This document shows positions 54,698 to 63,082 of a stretch of 64,000 nt of DNA, in pieces (within the stretch, counting starts at the first letter, position 1; each line of letters begins with the position of its first letter). The stretch covers positions 22,313 to 86,312 of the forward strand of contig NZ_BMTP01000021.1 in NCBI RefSeq assembly GCF_014649735.1, given 5' to 3'. A program made the translations under genes and the position numbers. The stretch is from Streptomyces lavendofoliae (GTDB lineage Bacteria > Actinomycetota > Actinomycetes > Streptomycetales > Streptomycetaceae). Below the pieces are notes generated by a model. That model had not been told where the DNA came from. It saw only the letters and a program-made list of their open reading frames with translations, and did no database searches.

Positions 54698-54961
54698 ATG
54701 TACGTTCCCCGATCCTCGCGCTCACAAAGTCCTCGCAGCAGTGTCCTGCCCGCGCACCTGTCCTGCGGGACGGGTGCGGTGACGGCCGGCCTTCGGGTGA
54801 CGGTGTTCGTCGTCATCGTGATGGTGGTCGTGTTGCTGCTGAAGTCGGGACAGTCCGTCCTCGACGCGCTCGGCGTCATCACGGTGGCCGCCGGCGCTGC
54901 TGTGCCGATCATCGCGTGGCTCGAGCAGTCGTCCGTCCCTGCCACTGCGAGGCACGCGTGA
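54698..54961 (+). CDS. Small membrane protein coupled to a sensor gene
   Basis: 87 residues from the ATG at 54698, AGGAGG eight bases upstream. Two adjacent hydrophobic stretches (GLRVTVFVVIVMVVVLLLKS; LGVITVAAGAAVPIIAWLEQ). Its stop overlaps the GTG of the next gene (GTGA), so it is probably a partner of the transmembrane HTH protein. Confidence 0.7.
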   Translation: MYVPRSSRSQSPRSSVLPAHLSCGTGAVTAGLRVTVFVVIVMVVVLLLKSGQSVLDALGVITVAAGAAVPIIAWLEQSSVPATARHA

Positions 54962-56892
54962 GGACTCTCTGGAAGAAGACGGCAGGTCCGGTGGACCAGC
55001 CCGGTCAGCCTCGGCAGCCGTTGGCACCCCGGCCGCCCAAGCCGCTGACGATCAGCAACGCCAAGGAGTTCCGTGAGGCCCTGGTGGGCCTGAGAACCTA
55101 TATGCGGCTGTCTCTTGAACGGCTCAACGAGAACGCCACCGCGGCAGGCGAGCCGCTGCCACCCTCCACGGTCGCCTCCACCCTCCGCAGGGATCAGCTT
55201 CCCAGCCTCAAGTTCGTCACTCAGTACCTGCAGGCCTGCGGATTGAGCGAAGACGAACAAGCTCCGTGGGGTGAGGCCTGGCACGCCGTCAACGACGGTG
55301 TCGCGCCCGTCAAACGTTCACGGGACTGGACGCAGGCGCTCTCCGTCTCCGGTCTCAGCCAGCGCCGGCGACTGCACTTGTCGATCGCGCTTGCCACGGC
55401 GGCGGTCGTCGCTGCCGGCGCCGGCGTGGTGTGGTGGCAGCAGGAACAGGATCAGGAAGCCGCTGCCCGCGCCGCGCAGCAGCAACAGCGGGATGATCAG
55501 AAGGCCGCAGCAGAGCGCAAGCGTCACTGCGGCACCGCCAACCCGGCACTGCTGAGCACGGCGGCCGGTGAGTGCGTCGGCATCACCGACGGCCGCGACG
55601 GCCACAGTCTCTTCGGCAAAGGTCTGCAGCCGGCCCTCGCCGCGGTGGACGCGGAGAACCAGGCAGCGGCCAAGAGCCCCGGCTACGTCACAGTCGCCCT
55701 GCTGGGCCCGCTCACCGATGGCCCCAACAGCTTGTCCGGCGGCCGCGCCGTCCACCAGGTCGAAGGCGCCTTCATCGCCCAGCACCGGGCAAACCGGGGC
55801 AACTCCTACCCAAAGATCCGGCTGGTGCTGGCCAACACCGGCAGCGAACAGAAGGACTGGCGTACCGTCACCGGCCGGCTCAAATCGATGACCGGCACCA
55901 AGGACCGGCTCGTAGCCGTCACCGGAATGGGCCTCAGCCGCCAGGAGACCATCGACGCCGCCCGGGCCCTGTCCAAGGCCTCCATCCCCATGATCGGCGA
56001 TCTGATCACTGCCGCCGGCCTGGACACCACCGGCACGATCGACAACGGCCCCAAGATCACCGGCCTCGTACGTGTCGCACCCACGGTCAACACCCAGCTC
56101 GCCGCGATCAGCCGGCACCTCCAAAACCGCCCCGACCTCAAGACCGCCGCACTCGTCAGCGCCCCCTTCACCCCCAACAACACCCCCGACCTCTACACCC
56201 AGTCCCTGGAAAAGGCCTTCTACGACCAGGCGACCGGCCTGCGCCCCTACCTCGACAAGGGCGACGTCTACTTCAACTTCGACGTCAGAAACGGCGCCGA
56301 CCGAACCAGCCTGAACACCATCAGCAAGAACCTCTGCGGCAAGGTGACCCCCGACCTGGTCTTCTACGCCGGCCGCGCCACCTACCTGCCCACCTTCCTC
56401 GAGAACCTGCACCAAAGGCAGTGCCGCACCACCCCGATCACCGTGGTCACCGGCTCGGACGCGGCGACCCTGGACCGCAAGATCCCGGCCCTGAACGACC
56501 CCGATGCCCCTATCTCCGTCCTCTACGTCCCGCTCGCCGACCCGGCCCAGCTCAGCAGCAAGAACAACCCCGACCGCGCCCTGTACAAGGCATTCGCCGA
56601 TGAATTCGGCCGACTTCATCACGGGCAAAAGTTCGACCCCGGTCACCTGGCGAGCGGCTGGGCGGTCATGGCGCACGATGCCTTCCTCACCGCGAGCTTG
56701 GCCATCGGCAAGGCCGTCGACCCTCCCCAGACCCCTCCCCACATCAACGCGGTAGGAGCGCAGCTCTACCTCTTCGACACCACCAACGTCATCGAAGGCG
56801 CAGGCGGCATCTTCCGCATCGACACACGCACCGGAAACCGCATCAGCACCCACGACCCCAAGGTCGTCCAACTCGGCACCACAGGCGACTAG
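54958..56892 (+). CDS. Transmembrane HTH protein with extracytoplasmic ligand-binding domain
   Basis: 644 residues from a GTG. Residues about 30-115 form a helical cytosolic domain like the XRE-type start of many Streptomyces regulators (NAKEFREALVGLRTYMRLSL, PSTVASTLRRDQLPSLKFVT). One membrane helix at about 140-160 (LSIALATAAVVAAGAGVVWW) and a Gln/Glu/Ala-rich coiled linker follow. From about 190 there is a periplasmic-binding-protein type 1 fold (VALLGPLTDGPNSLSGGRAV, VAVTGMGLSRQETIDAARAL, PMIGDLITAAGLDTTG, DLVFYAGRATYLPTFLENLH). The design suggests a one-component sensor reading an external ligand. The ligand and target are unknown. Confidence 0.78.
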   Translation: MRTLWKKTAGPVDQPGQPRQPLAPRPPKPLTISNAKEFREALVGLRTYMRLSLERLNENATAAGEPLPPSTVASTLRRDQLPSLKFVTQYLQACGLSEDEQAPWGEAWHAVNDGVAPVKRSRDWTQALSVSGLSQRRRLHLSIALATAAVVAAGAGVVWWQQEQDQEAAARAAQQQQRDDQKAAAERKRHCGTANPALLSTAAGECVGITDGRDGHSLFGKGLQPALAAVDAENQAAAKSPGYVTVALLGPLTDGPNSLSGGRAVHQVEGAFIAQHRANRGNSYPKIRLVLANTGSEQKDWRTVTGRLKSMTGTKDRLVAVTGMGLSRQETIDAARALSKASIPMIGDLITAAGLDTTGTIDNGPKITGLVRVAPTVNTQLAAISRHLQNRPDLKTAALVSAPFTPNNTPDLYTQSLEKAFYDQATGLRPYLDKGDVYFNFDVRNGADRTSLNTISKNLCGKVTPDLVFYAGRATYLPTFLENLHQRQCRTTPITVVTGSDAATLDRKIPALNDPDAPISVLYVPLADPAQLSSKNNPDRALYKAFADEFGRLHHGQKFDPGHLASGWAVMAHDAFLTASLAIGKAVDPPQTPPHINAVGAQLYLFDTTNVIEGAGGIFRIDTRTGNRISTHDPKVVQLGTTGD

Positions 56893-56917
56893 ATCATCCG
56901 GGAGTACCAAGACACGA

Positions 56918-56945
56918 GGTGGGGGCAGCGATCGCCGCCCCCACC
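56918..56945 (+). terminator. Hairpin after the sensor gene
   Basis: GGTGGGGGC (56918-56926) pairs with GCCCCCACC (56937-56945). The central part is nearly palindromic too. It starts 26 bases after the stop. Confidence 0.65.
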
Positions 56946-57289
56946 ACACTTCGCCCCGGCCTCAGGACGACCGGCCGGCTCCTACGGCTGTGCGGCGCTT
57001 CACCGGGCGGCGCAGGGTGATCGCTGTGCGCCGGTCAGGACGAGCCCCGGGGCTGGGAGCCCGGGGGCTGGGAGCCCGGGGTCTCTCAGTACGCATACCT
57101 CCCTCGTCGGCGCAGAACGGCGCCGTGTCCGACCACCGGGTAGTACGGGAGCGGGGGCGGCCGCTCCTGCATCCGTGCGGTTAGAGCTCCTCGATCTGTT
57201 CGGCGAGGTGGGGGTCGGGGTGGAGGACGCGGCCCAGTCCGCGCAGGGAAGGGACGGGGGAGTGGGAGCGGATGCACCGCAAGACCCTA

Positions 57290-57780
57290 CCCGCGGGCCC
57301 GGTCCGTGAGGCCATCCTGTCCTCGCCGACGTGGCCTGGCATCGCGGCGACGATGGCGAAGCTGGACGAGCGCGAAGTCGATGTGCGGCAGATCCCTGCC
57401 TGCGCACACGACAAAGGAATCGGCGTGGACCAGGGCCGTCGTAAGGGTCCTCGGGGCCGGCGAGGCGCCCGCGTCGAGCCAGGGCCCGACGTTCCGAGGG
57501 ACTTTGCTCTGGATGACCGGCAAAGGGCGCTGCCGCAACTGGCGATCGAGCAGGAGAATGAGCGGTTCGCGCGGATGGTGCGGCACGCGATGCCGGGACG
57601 GGAGCGCGGCCGACCTGCTGGTCGCTTCCGGGCAGTGACCTCTGCTTGCTGCCCGGATGGTCAAGATGGAGCAGGATGGGCGGCCGGTGGTGGAGCCTCT
57701 CGCTCCCTGCGCATACGGCCCGCAGTGGTACGACCTCAACATCGCCGACGGCAAGAGGGGCGAACTGAACTCCTGTCACA
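57290..57780 (+). pseudogene. Mobile-element-associated (relaxase-neighbour type) protein, degraded
   Basis: VREAILSSPTWPGIAATMAK, LDEREVDVRQIPACAHDKG, DFALDDRQRALPQLAIEQEN and ERFARMVRHAMPGRERG run in one frame. The continuation ARMVKMEQDGRPVVE and YGPQWYDLNIAD are in others. The repeated 'W..MAATM..L' and 'ENERFARMVR.AMPGRER' pattern is one I recall from actinobacterial mobilisation loci. Family naming is tentative. Confidence 0.45.
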
Positions 57781-57825
57781 CATCGGATGGGCTGTCACGT
57801 GGGTCGGCGTTGCGCGGTGCGGCTC

Positions 57826-58674
57826 TTACGGCGTGGCGGACGGCAGCGGTGACAGTCCCCCGACCAGGGCGCGGGCGGCGGCCAGTTCCTCGCGGGCGGC
57901 CTGTTCGGCGGTCTCCAGGTAGGTGTAGGCGTCGTCGCCGACCGGGATGCGCAAAGGGGTGGGCGCGTCGGCGGCGACGATGCCGAGGATCCGGGCGGCG
58001 TAGTCCTGGGGCCGACCGGTGGCGGGGTCGCCCGCCATGCCGCGTACGGCGTCCAGGGTTTCGGCGGTGACCGCGGCGTACTCGGGCAGCCGGCGGCCCG
58101 ACTCGGCGAGCGACGTCCCGTAACGGGTCGCGAAACCGCCGGGTTCCACCACGGTGACTCGCACGCCCTGGCCGGCCACCTCCGCGGCCAGCGCCTGGCT
58201 CATACCCTCCAGGGCGTACTTCCCGGCGACGTACGCGCCCAGTCCGGGAAACGCCATCCGGCCCGCCAGGGAGGAGACGTTGACAATGTGCCCGCGCCCC
58301 TGGGCGCGCATGAGCGGCAGGACCAGGCGGACCAGCCGCCAGGGGCCCACGACCAGGGTCTCCAGCTGGTCGCGCAGCTCGGCGTCGGAGACTTCCTCGA
58401 CCGCGCCGAACAGGCCGGCGCCCGCGTTGTTCACGAGGACGTCGATTCCTCCCAGGCGGTCGGCGGCGGTGCGGACGGCCTCCTCGCACTGGACGGCGTC
58501 GCGCAGTTCCAGCGGGAGCGGGACGATGCGTCCGGGCCAGGCGGTGGCCAGGTCGTCCAGGGTGGCGGTGTCGCGCGCGGTGACCGCCACTTCGTGCCCC
58601 TCCCGCGCCGCCGCCTCGGCCAGCGCCCGCCCCAGTCCCGAGGAGCACCCCGTCACCAGCCAACGTCGCCCCAT
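57826..58674 (-). CDS. Short-chain dehydrogenase/reductase
   Basis: 282 residues from the ATG at 58674 with GGGAGG upstream. Cofactor loop VTGCSSGLGRALAEAAAREG (TGXXXGXG), NNAGAGLFG, catalytic Ser in VNVSSLAGRMAFPGLG and Tyr-X3-Lys in YVAGKYALEG. Classical SDR, NADP-type by the GCSSGLG/ARD pattern. Substrate unknown. No operon partner is evident. Confidence 0.9.
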   Translation of the reverse strand: MGRRWLVTGCSSGLGRALAEAAAREGHEVAVTARDTATLDDLATAWPGRIVPLPLELRDAVQCEEAVRTAADRLGGIDVLVNNAGAGLFGAVEEVSDAELRDQLETLVVGPWRLVRLVLPLMRAQGRGHIVNVSSLAGRMAFPGLGAYVAGKYALEGMSQALAAEVAGQGVRVTVVEPGGFATRYGTSLAESGRRLPEYAAVTAETLDAVRGMAGDPATGRPQDYAARILGIVAADAPTPLRIPVGDDAYTYLETAEQAAREELAAARALVGGLSPLPSATP

Positions 58675-59079
58675 CGCTGCCTCCCGCACGCTCTCGACGG
58701 CCCTCGCCCCCGTGGCACCGGTCCCGGCCCGGCCCGCTCCCATGGTGGGCGCGGGAGCGCCGACGGTCATCCCCTCACGCGGGGGCGCTCCGGTGCACGC
58801 CAGGGGCGTTCGACGGCGGACAGAGGCATGCGCCCCGGGGCCGACCGGGTTCAGGCCGTGGACGGTAGTCCCGGGCGGGACCCCGGAACCGCAGGACGGT
58901 GATTGCCTGACTGACGTCTTCGCCGCGCTGTGACAATTCTGTCGGTGTGGGCGTTGATCACCGTGGGGCGTGGCCGCGGTCGAGTGTGGGTGCGGCACGG
59001 GGACCACGCGCCCGCCACGAACTCCGTACGATCGAGACAGCCTTGGGTTAGGGAGGAGAACCCCGGCGCGCGCAGGCGT

Positions 59080-59440
59080 ACGGCGGGGAACCGGGCGCGG
59101 CGGTCGCGTGGGCCCAGGGCGGCGACGAGGCCGCGTTCGCGGTGGCGTACCGGATCGTGCAGCCGGGACTGCTCGGCTACCTGCTGGGATCGTCGGGGTC
59201 GACGCCGAGGACGTCGCCTCCGACGCCTGGCTGGAGATCGCCCGGGACCTCGGGCGGTTCCAGGGGGACGGGGCCGGTTCCGGGGGTGGACCGCCACGAT
59301 CGCCCGGCACCGCGCGCTCGACCACCTGCGCCGGATGCGGGTGCGGCCCCGGTCGGCCGCGCTCACCGTGCCGCCCCTGACCGCCCTGACTCCCGCTCCC
59401 GCAGCGGCCGCTTCGTCCGCGCCGTCGGCGGTACCGACGC
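59080..59440 (+). pseudogene. ECF-type sigma factor N-terminal half, three-frame mosaic
   Basis: AQGGDEAAFAVAYRIVQPGL in one frame, VDAEDVASDAWLEIARDLGR in a second, and FRGWTATIARHRALDHLRRM in a third reconstruct regions 2.1-2.4 of an ECF sigma-70 (DVASDAWLEIAR and W..TIARHRALDHLRR). Regions 3-4 are missing and replaced by an unrelated fragment. Confidence 0.65.
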
Positions 59441-59592
59441 TGCTGGCGGCCATCGCCGAGCTGCCGGTGGACGACGAGCGGCGCGAGGGGTATGACCGCA
59501 AGCGGGAGTTCGGCGACTGGATCCACGCCGACCGGGACGGCTGCAACACCCGGGCCGAGGTCATGCAGTTGGCTACGCGCTCGCCGCGCTAG
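59440..59592 (+). pseudogene. HNH/DUF1524-type endonuclease N-terminal fragment
   Basis: ELPVDDERREGYDRKREFGD then WIHADRDGCNTRAEVMQL resembles the GY.R..F..W.D.DGDGC.TR.EVL start of secreted HNH-family endonucleases. The catalytic HNH part is absent. It continues the frame of the sigma-factor fragment. Confidence 0.5.
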
Positions 59593-59870
59593 ACATCTTG
59601 GAGTGCGCTCGCAAGACCGCCATTCCCTTCTCTGTCACTCGCACCGCCGAGCTCGCTGCGAGCGTCTCGCTGGAACAAGAGGAGGCACTCGCCGAACGGA
59701 TGGCGCACACGAGGAAACTGCGCATCGATCTGCACGCGGCCCTCGACGCAGAAGGGCTCTCGCCCCTGCCCTCGTGCGGAAACGTCATCTGGATCCCGCT
59801 CGGGAGCTCAGCGGAGAGCTTCGCCGCCACAGTGCAGAACGCGGGGATCAGACCGACGCCGAAGAACCGA
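59592..59870 (+). pseudogene. Aminotransferase (HisC-like) C-terminal fragment
   Basis: ARKTAIPFSVTRTAELAASV, SLEQEEALAERMAHTRKLR and LPSCGNVIWIPLGSSAESFA match the C-terminal domain of class I/II aminotransferases of the histidinol-phosphate type. The PLP-binding half is missing. Confidence 0.6.
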
Positions 59871-59915
59871 AACGGTCCGCCGACGAAGCCGACGGACCGT
59901 CTCGAAAGATTGAGG

Positions 59916-60365
59916 CTACACCCGGCCGTCGACGCAGTAGCCGGCGCGGTAGCAGGTCTGTGCTTTGAGGACAGTATTCGGGTTTTCGGTCGTCATGTAG
60001 ACCCAGATGTTGTCGGACCCACCGACGACGTTCGCGTCAAGGGTGAAGTTCGCGGGCCCGGATCGGTTGCACCAGGTGCTGCTGCTCTGGAAGTCCAGTG
60101 TGGTGCTACCTGCGAACGCCCGCACGTAGACCCGCCGACAATTGCTGGCCTTGAACGATCCGTCGACGCTGACCGACCGGTTGGACCAGGTGGCCGTGCC
60201 TTGGTAATAGCTCGCCGTATAAACAACCGAGAAGTCGGCGGAGCCTGCGGCGGCCGCGGGTGTCGCCGCGAAGACCATTCCGGCAACCGACGCGGCTGCC
60301 GTCACGGCCATGCCGACCTTCCTCGTGCGGCTCTTCACCTTCGTTGTGTCCTTCAACTTCACCAT
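59916..60365 (-). CDS. Secreted protein of unknown function, 149 residues
   Basis: ATG at 60365 with GGGAG nine bases upstream. Signal peptide: basic MVKLKDTTKVKSRTRK, hydrophobic VGMAVTAAASVAGMVFAATP, cleavage near AAAAG. The mature part is small, beta-rich and has four cysteines (SNCRRVYVRAF, STWCNRSG, AQTCYRAGYCVDG), probably two disulfides. Divergent from the regulator at 60555, which may control it. Confidence 0.65.
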   Translation of the reverse strand: MVKLKDTTKVKSRTRKVGMAVTAAASVAGMVFAATPAAAAGSADFSVVYTASYYQGTATWSNRSVSVDGSFKASNCRRVYVRAFAGSTTLDFQSSSTWCNRSGPANFTLDANVVGGSDNIWVYMTTENPNTVLKAQTCYRAGYCVDGRV

Positions 60366-60554
60366 GACAACCACTCCCAGGTCCCTCGAGTGCCCGATGC
60401 GCAACCTCACCGTCGTGCGGAGGCGACCGCCTCAGATCGGGCAGTGAGCGTTGCTGCCGTTGTTCGGCAACACGACTCAAGCAGGCGTGGGCGTCACGCC
60501 GGAAAGCATTCGAGCCAGTTCAAATCCATCGCGACAACTGCTACCGTCGGGGCG

Positions 60555-61538
60555 GTGCTCACCCTGCGTGTAGACGCCGACACAGTGTCCAGGACGCGGT
60601 TGGCCCCTTCGCCCGCGTCGGAGTCCATAGCATGGCTGAAACTCACCGCCGCGTCGGGACGGCACCCAGTGTTCGGAGATCCTGGACCACTCGCCCGCGC
60701 GTCACTCGCTCATCCGGACGTCGCCCTGCTCGCAGACCTGTTGCCGCAGAACGGCGACACCTACAGACCTGACCTGCTCACCCCTCAGCCAGAAACGCAC
60801 GCACAGCGCCGCGACCTGCTCGACGAGCAGATCGCGCAGATCGAGGCCGTAGCGCAGGAAGACCTCGAAACCCAAGTCTTCACCCACACCCGGACCCACT
60901 GGAGCAGGCCGCTGCTGGCCACCACCCGCCGGATCGCGGAATCGGGACGGATGCAGCGCCATCTCGCCAACGGTCTCGCCCGGTTCTGGCGCGATGCCCT
61001 GGCCGAGGGCTGGCCCGAACTGCACTCGACCATCGATCAGGACATCGCCCACCGCGCGACCGCCATCGCCACCCATGGCGTCGGCCGCGCGCTCGGAGCA
61101 CTCCACCCCGACATCGCTTGGACAGGCAACGCGGTCGCCCTCGCCAAGCCGTGGGACGGCGAAATCGATGTCACCGGTCAGGACCTGGTCCTCGCCCCCA
61201 GCGTGCTCAGCTGGCCCGACGTCATCATCCAGGTCGACACCCCCGGGCAGTTCGTCCTCTACTACCCCGCCCAGCGGATCGGAGCCGGCCGGGATCGCAG
61301 GTCCGGAAGGATCGCGCAAGTGGTCGGCAACGCCCGAGCCGCCTTGCTGGCAGACCTCGAAACCGCCCGGTCCACCGCGGAACTCGCCACCCGGACCGGA
61401 TACACCCCGGGCACCGTCTCCTACCACCTCAGCGCCCTTCACCGCGCACGCCTCGTCACCAAGGTCAGAGACGGCCGCTACGTGTTGTACCAGCGGACCG
61501 CACATGCGGCAGGTCTGCTGGAAGAGGCCCGCGGCTAA
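60555..61538 (+). CDS. DUF5937-like protein with C-terminal ArsR winged helix
   Basis: 327 residues from a GTG. A long N-terminal helical sensor region (LRVDADTVSRTRLAPSPASE then SIAWLKLTAAS) is followed by a central domain (LVLAPSVLSWPDVIIQVDTP, QFVLYYPAQRIG). The C-terminal wHTH reads STAELATRTGYTPGTVSYHL then SALHRARLVTKVRDGRYVLY, typical of DUF5937-HTH regulators. The stop TAA is formed at the left end of the IS element that follows. Before insertion the stop would have been TAG. Confidence 0.78.
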   Translation: MLTLRVDADTVSRTRLAPSPASESIAWLKLTAASGRHPVFGDPGPLARASLAHPDVALLADLLPQNGDTYRPDLLTPQPETHAQRRDLLDEQIAQIEAVAQEDLETQVFTHTRTHWSRPLLATTRRIAESGRMQRHLANGLARFWRDALAEGWPELHSTIDQDIAHRATAIATHGVGRALGALHPDIAWTGNAVALAKPWDGEIDVTGQDLVLAPSVLSWPDVIIQVDTPGQFVLYYPAQRIGAGRDRRSGRIAQVVGNARAALLADLETARSTAELATRTGYTPGTVSYHLSALHRARLVTKVRDGRYVLYQRTAHAAGLLEEARG

Positions 61539-62407
61539 GACCGTGTCCTACGTGGTGAGGTGGTCGCTGAGGTCTGCATGGGGCGGGGTACGTGGAGTTG
61601 GATTGTCCCGGACGGGCTTTGGGAGATCGCGAGGCTGTTGATCCCGCCGTCGAGGGTGCGGCCGCAGGGTGGCGGGACGCAGGACACGCCTGATGAGAGG
61701 GTGTTCGCGGCGATCATCTACGTGCTGGTCAGCGGCTGTGCTTGGCGGGCGTTGCCGCCCTGCTTCGGGATCTCGAAGTCGACGGCTCACCGCAGGTTCG
61801 TGATCTGGTCGCGTGCCGGCGTGTGGGGCCGGCCGCACGAGGACATCGTGCACCGGCTCGACGATGCCGGCCTCATCGACGTCTCCCGCGTCGTGCTCGA
61901 CTCCGCCCACGTCAGGGCCGAAAAGGGGGCGAACACACAGGTCCGAGCCCCGTGGACCGGGGCAAGCCGGGTTCCAAGATGCACATCCTGTCGGACGCGA
62001 ACGGACTGCCTCTGGTCGTCGGCGTCTCCGCAGCCAACGTCCACGACAGCGAAGGCCTGAAGCCCATGGTCGAGGGTCACCAAACGAGACACGACCCCCA
62101 CAACGGCCGCCACTTCAAGCCCCAACGCCTGCATGCCGACAAGGCCTACGACCGGGTTGACCTTCGTAGATGGTTACACGGCAAGCGCATCGGCGTCTGT
62201 ATCGCACGCAAAGGCATCGAGTCCAGCCAGCGATTAGGGCGCCGAAGGTGGGTCATCGAGCGCACCATGTCCTGGCTGACCGGCTACGGCAGGCTCAACC
62301 ACCGCTACGAACGAAACCCCCGCAACTACCTGGCCTTTCTCGGCCTCGCCGCAGCCTTGTGCTGCTACAAACGACGCACCCGCCGCACCACGTAGGACAC
62401 GGTCTTA
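61536..62407 (+). mobile_element. Complete IS5-family insertion sequence
   Basis: About 870 bases, bounded by 22-base inverted repeats that include the flanking TA: left 61536-61557 (TAAGACCGTGTCCTACGTGG and on) and right 62386-62407. The TA at both outer ends looks like a two- or three-base target duplication. It contains one two-frame transposase gene. The only full-length IS in the window. Confidence 0.88.
61578..62395 (+). CDS. IS5-family transposase made by -1 frameshifting
   Basis: ORF A begins at the ATG at 61578 (MGRGTWSWIVPDGLWEIARL) and ends after DSAHVRAEKG. ORF B continues at GGEHTGPSPVDRGKPGSKMH through the second catalytic Asp (LHADKAYDRVDLRRWL) and Glu (RRWVIERTMSWLTGYGRLNH) to 62395. 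The junction at about 61918-61928 is GAAAAGGGGGCG, an A-run followed by a G-run suitable for -1 slippage. First acidic residue: VLDSAHV. Domain order and length fit an active transposase. Confidence 0.85.
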
Positions 62408-62790
62408 GGCTGTACGGCGGGCGGACCGCCTGGGCTCCCGCATCTCGCGGTGCCCGCCGCCGGCGGCCCCTTGTCCGGGTGCGGCTGGACGCGTGCGACC
62501 CCCTTGCCCGGCTCCGCTACACCCCCTTGTCCAGCTCTGTTACCGCGACGTTTCTCCTCGACATCGCCGGTTTCGGCTCGCGATCAGGCCGGCGGCCAAG
62601 CGGGTGCGTGATAGAGGAGCCCGCTCAGCTGTGGCGCTGGCGCGCTCGGTGCGGTGCGGCGTGCCGGTGGACTGCACCACCGTGGCGCGGTGCGGTGGTG
62701 CGGCGCGGTGGTGCGCCTGCGACGCGTGCCGCACCGCACCACCGCGGTCCCGGTGGTGCGGCTACGCGGTGGTGCGGTGCGCCGGGTGCG
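62408..62790. repeat. GGTGCGG-rich low-complexity stretch
   Basis: Between about 62640 and 62790 short imperfect units (GGTGCGG, GCGGTGGTGC) recur on the plus strand. No protein-like frame; no gene called. Confidence 0.5.
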
Positions 62791-62935
62791 CCTCCATCGC
62801 CTGCTTCATTCCCGCGGCCTCCAGCTGGCGCGGGACGTCCACGACGTCGCCGTGCTCCTCGGTGAGGACGTTCTCGGTGAAGCGGACGATGGTCTGGGCG
62901 ATGCCCGGCGGGAAAGTGAGCCTGAGCGCGATAGG
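62788..62935 (-). pseudogene. C-terminal fragment of an unrecognised gene
   Basis: RLTFPPGIAQTIVRFTENVL then TEEHGDVVDVPRQLEAAGMK and QAMEAHPAH to a stop near 62788 looks like a natural protein end. No start is visible. Family unknown. Confidence 0.35.
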
Positions 62936-63082
62936 TGTCGCCTGCGCACGACAACTGCCGTAGGGAGCACGGAACTACGCCGGACCGATCAGGCCGCGAG
63001 CACGGAAGCCTCGGACTCCGCGTCACCTCGCGGGTGCGACCGGTGCACACACGCCGCGCGGCGCCCGATGCCGGGCCCCCGG

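Noticed and set aside
55318..56949. 543-residue minus-strand open frame
   Set aside because: Antisense of the sensor gene, Val/Gly/Asp-rich, no ribosome site.
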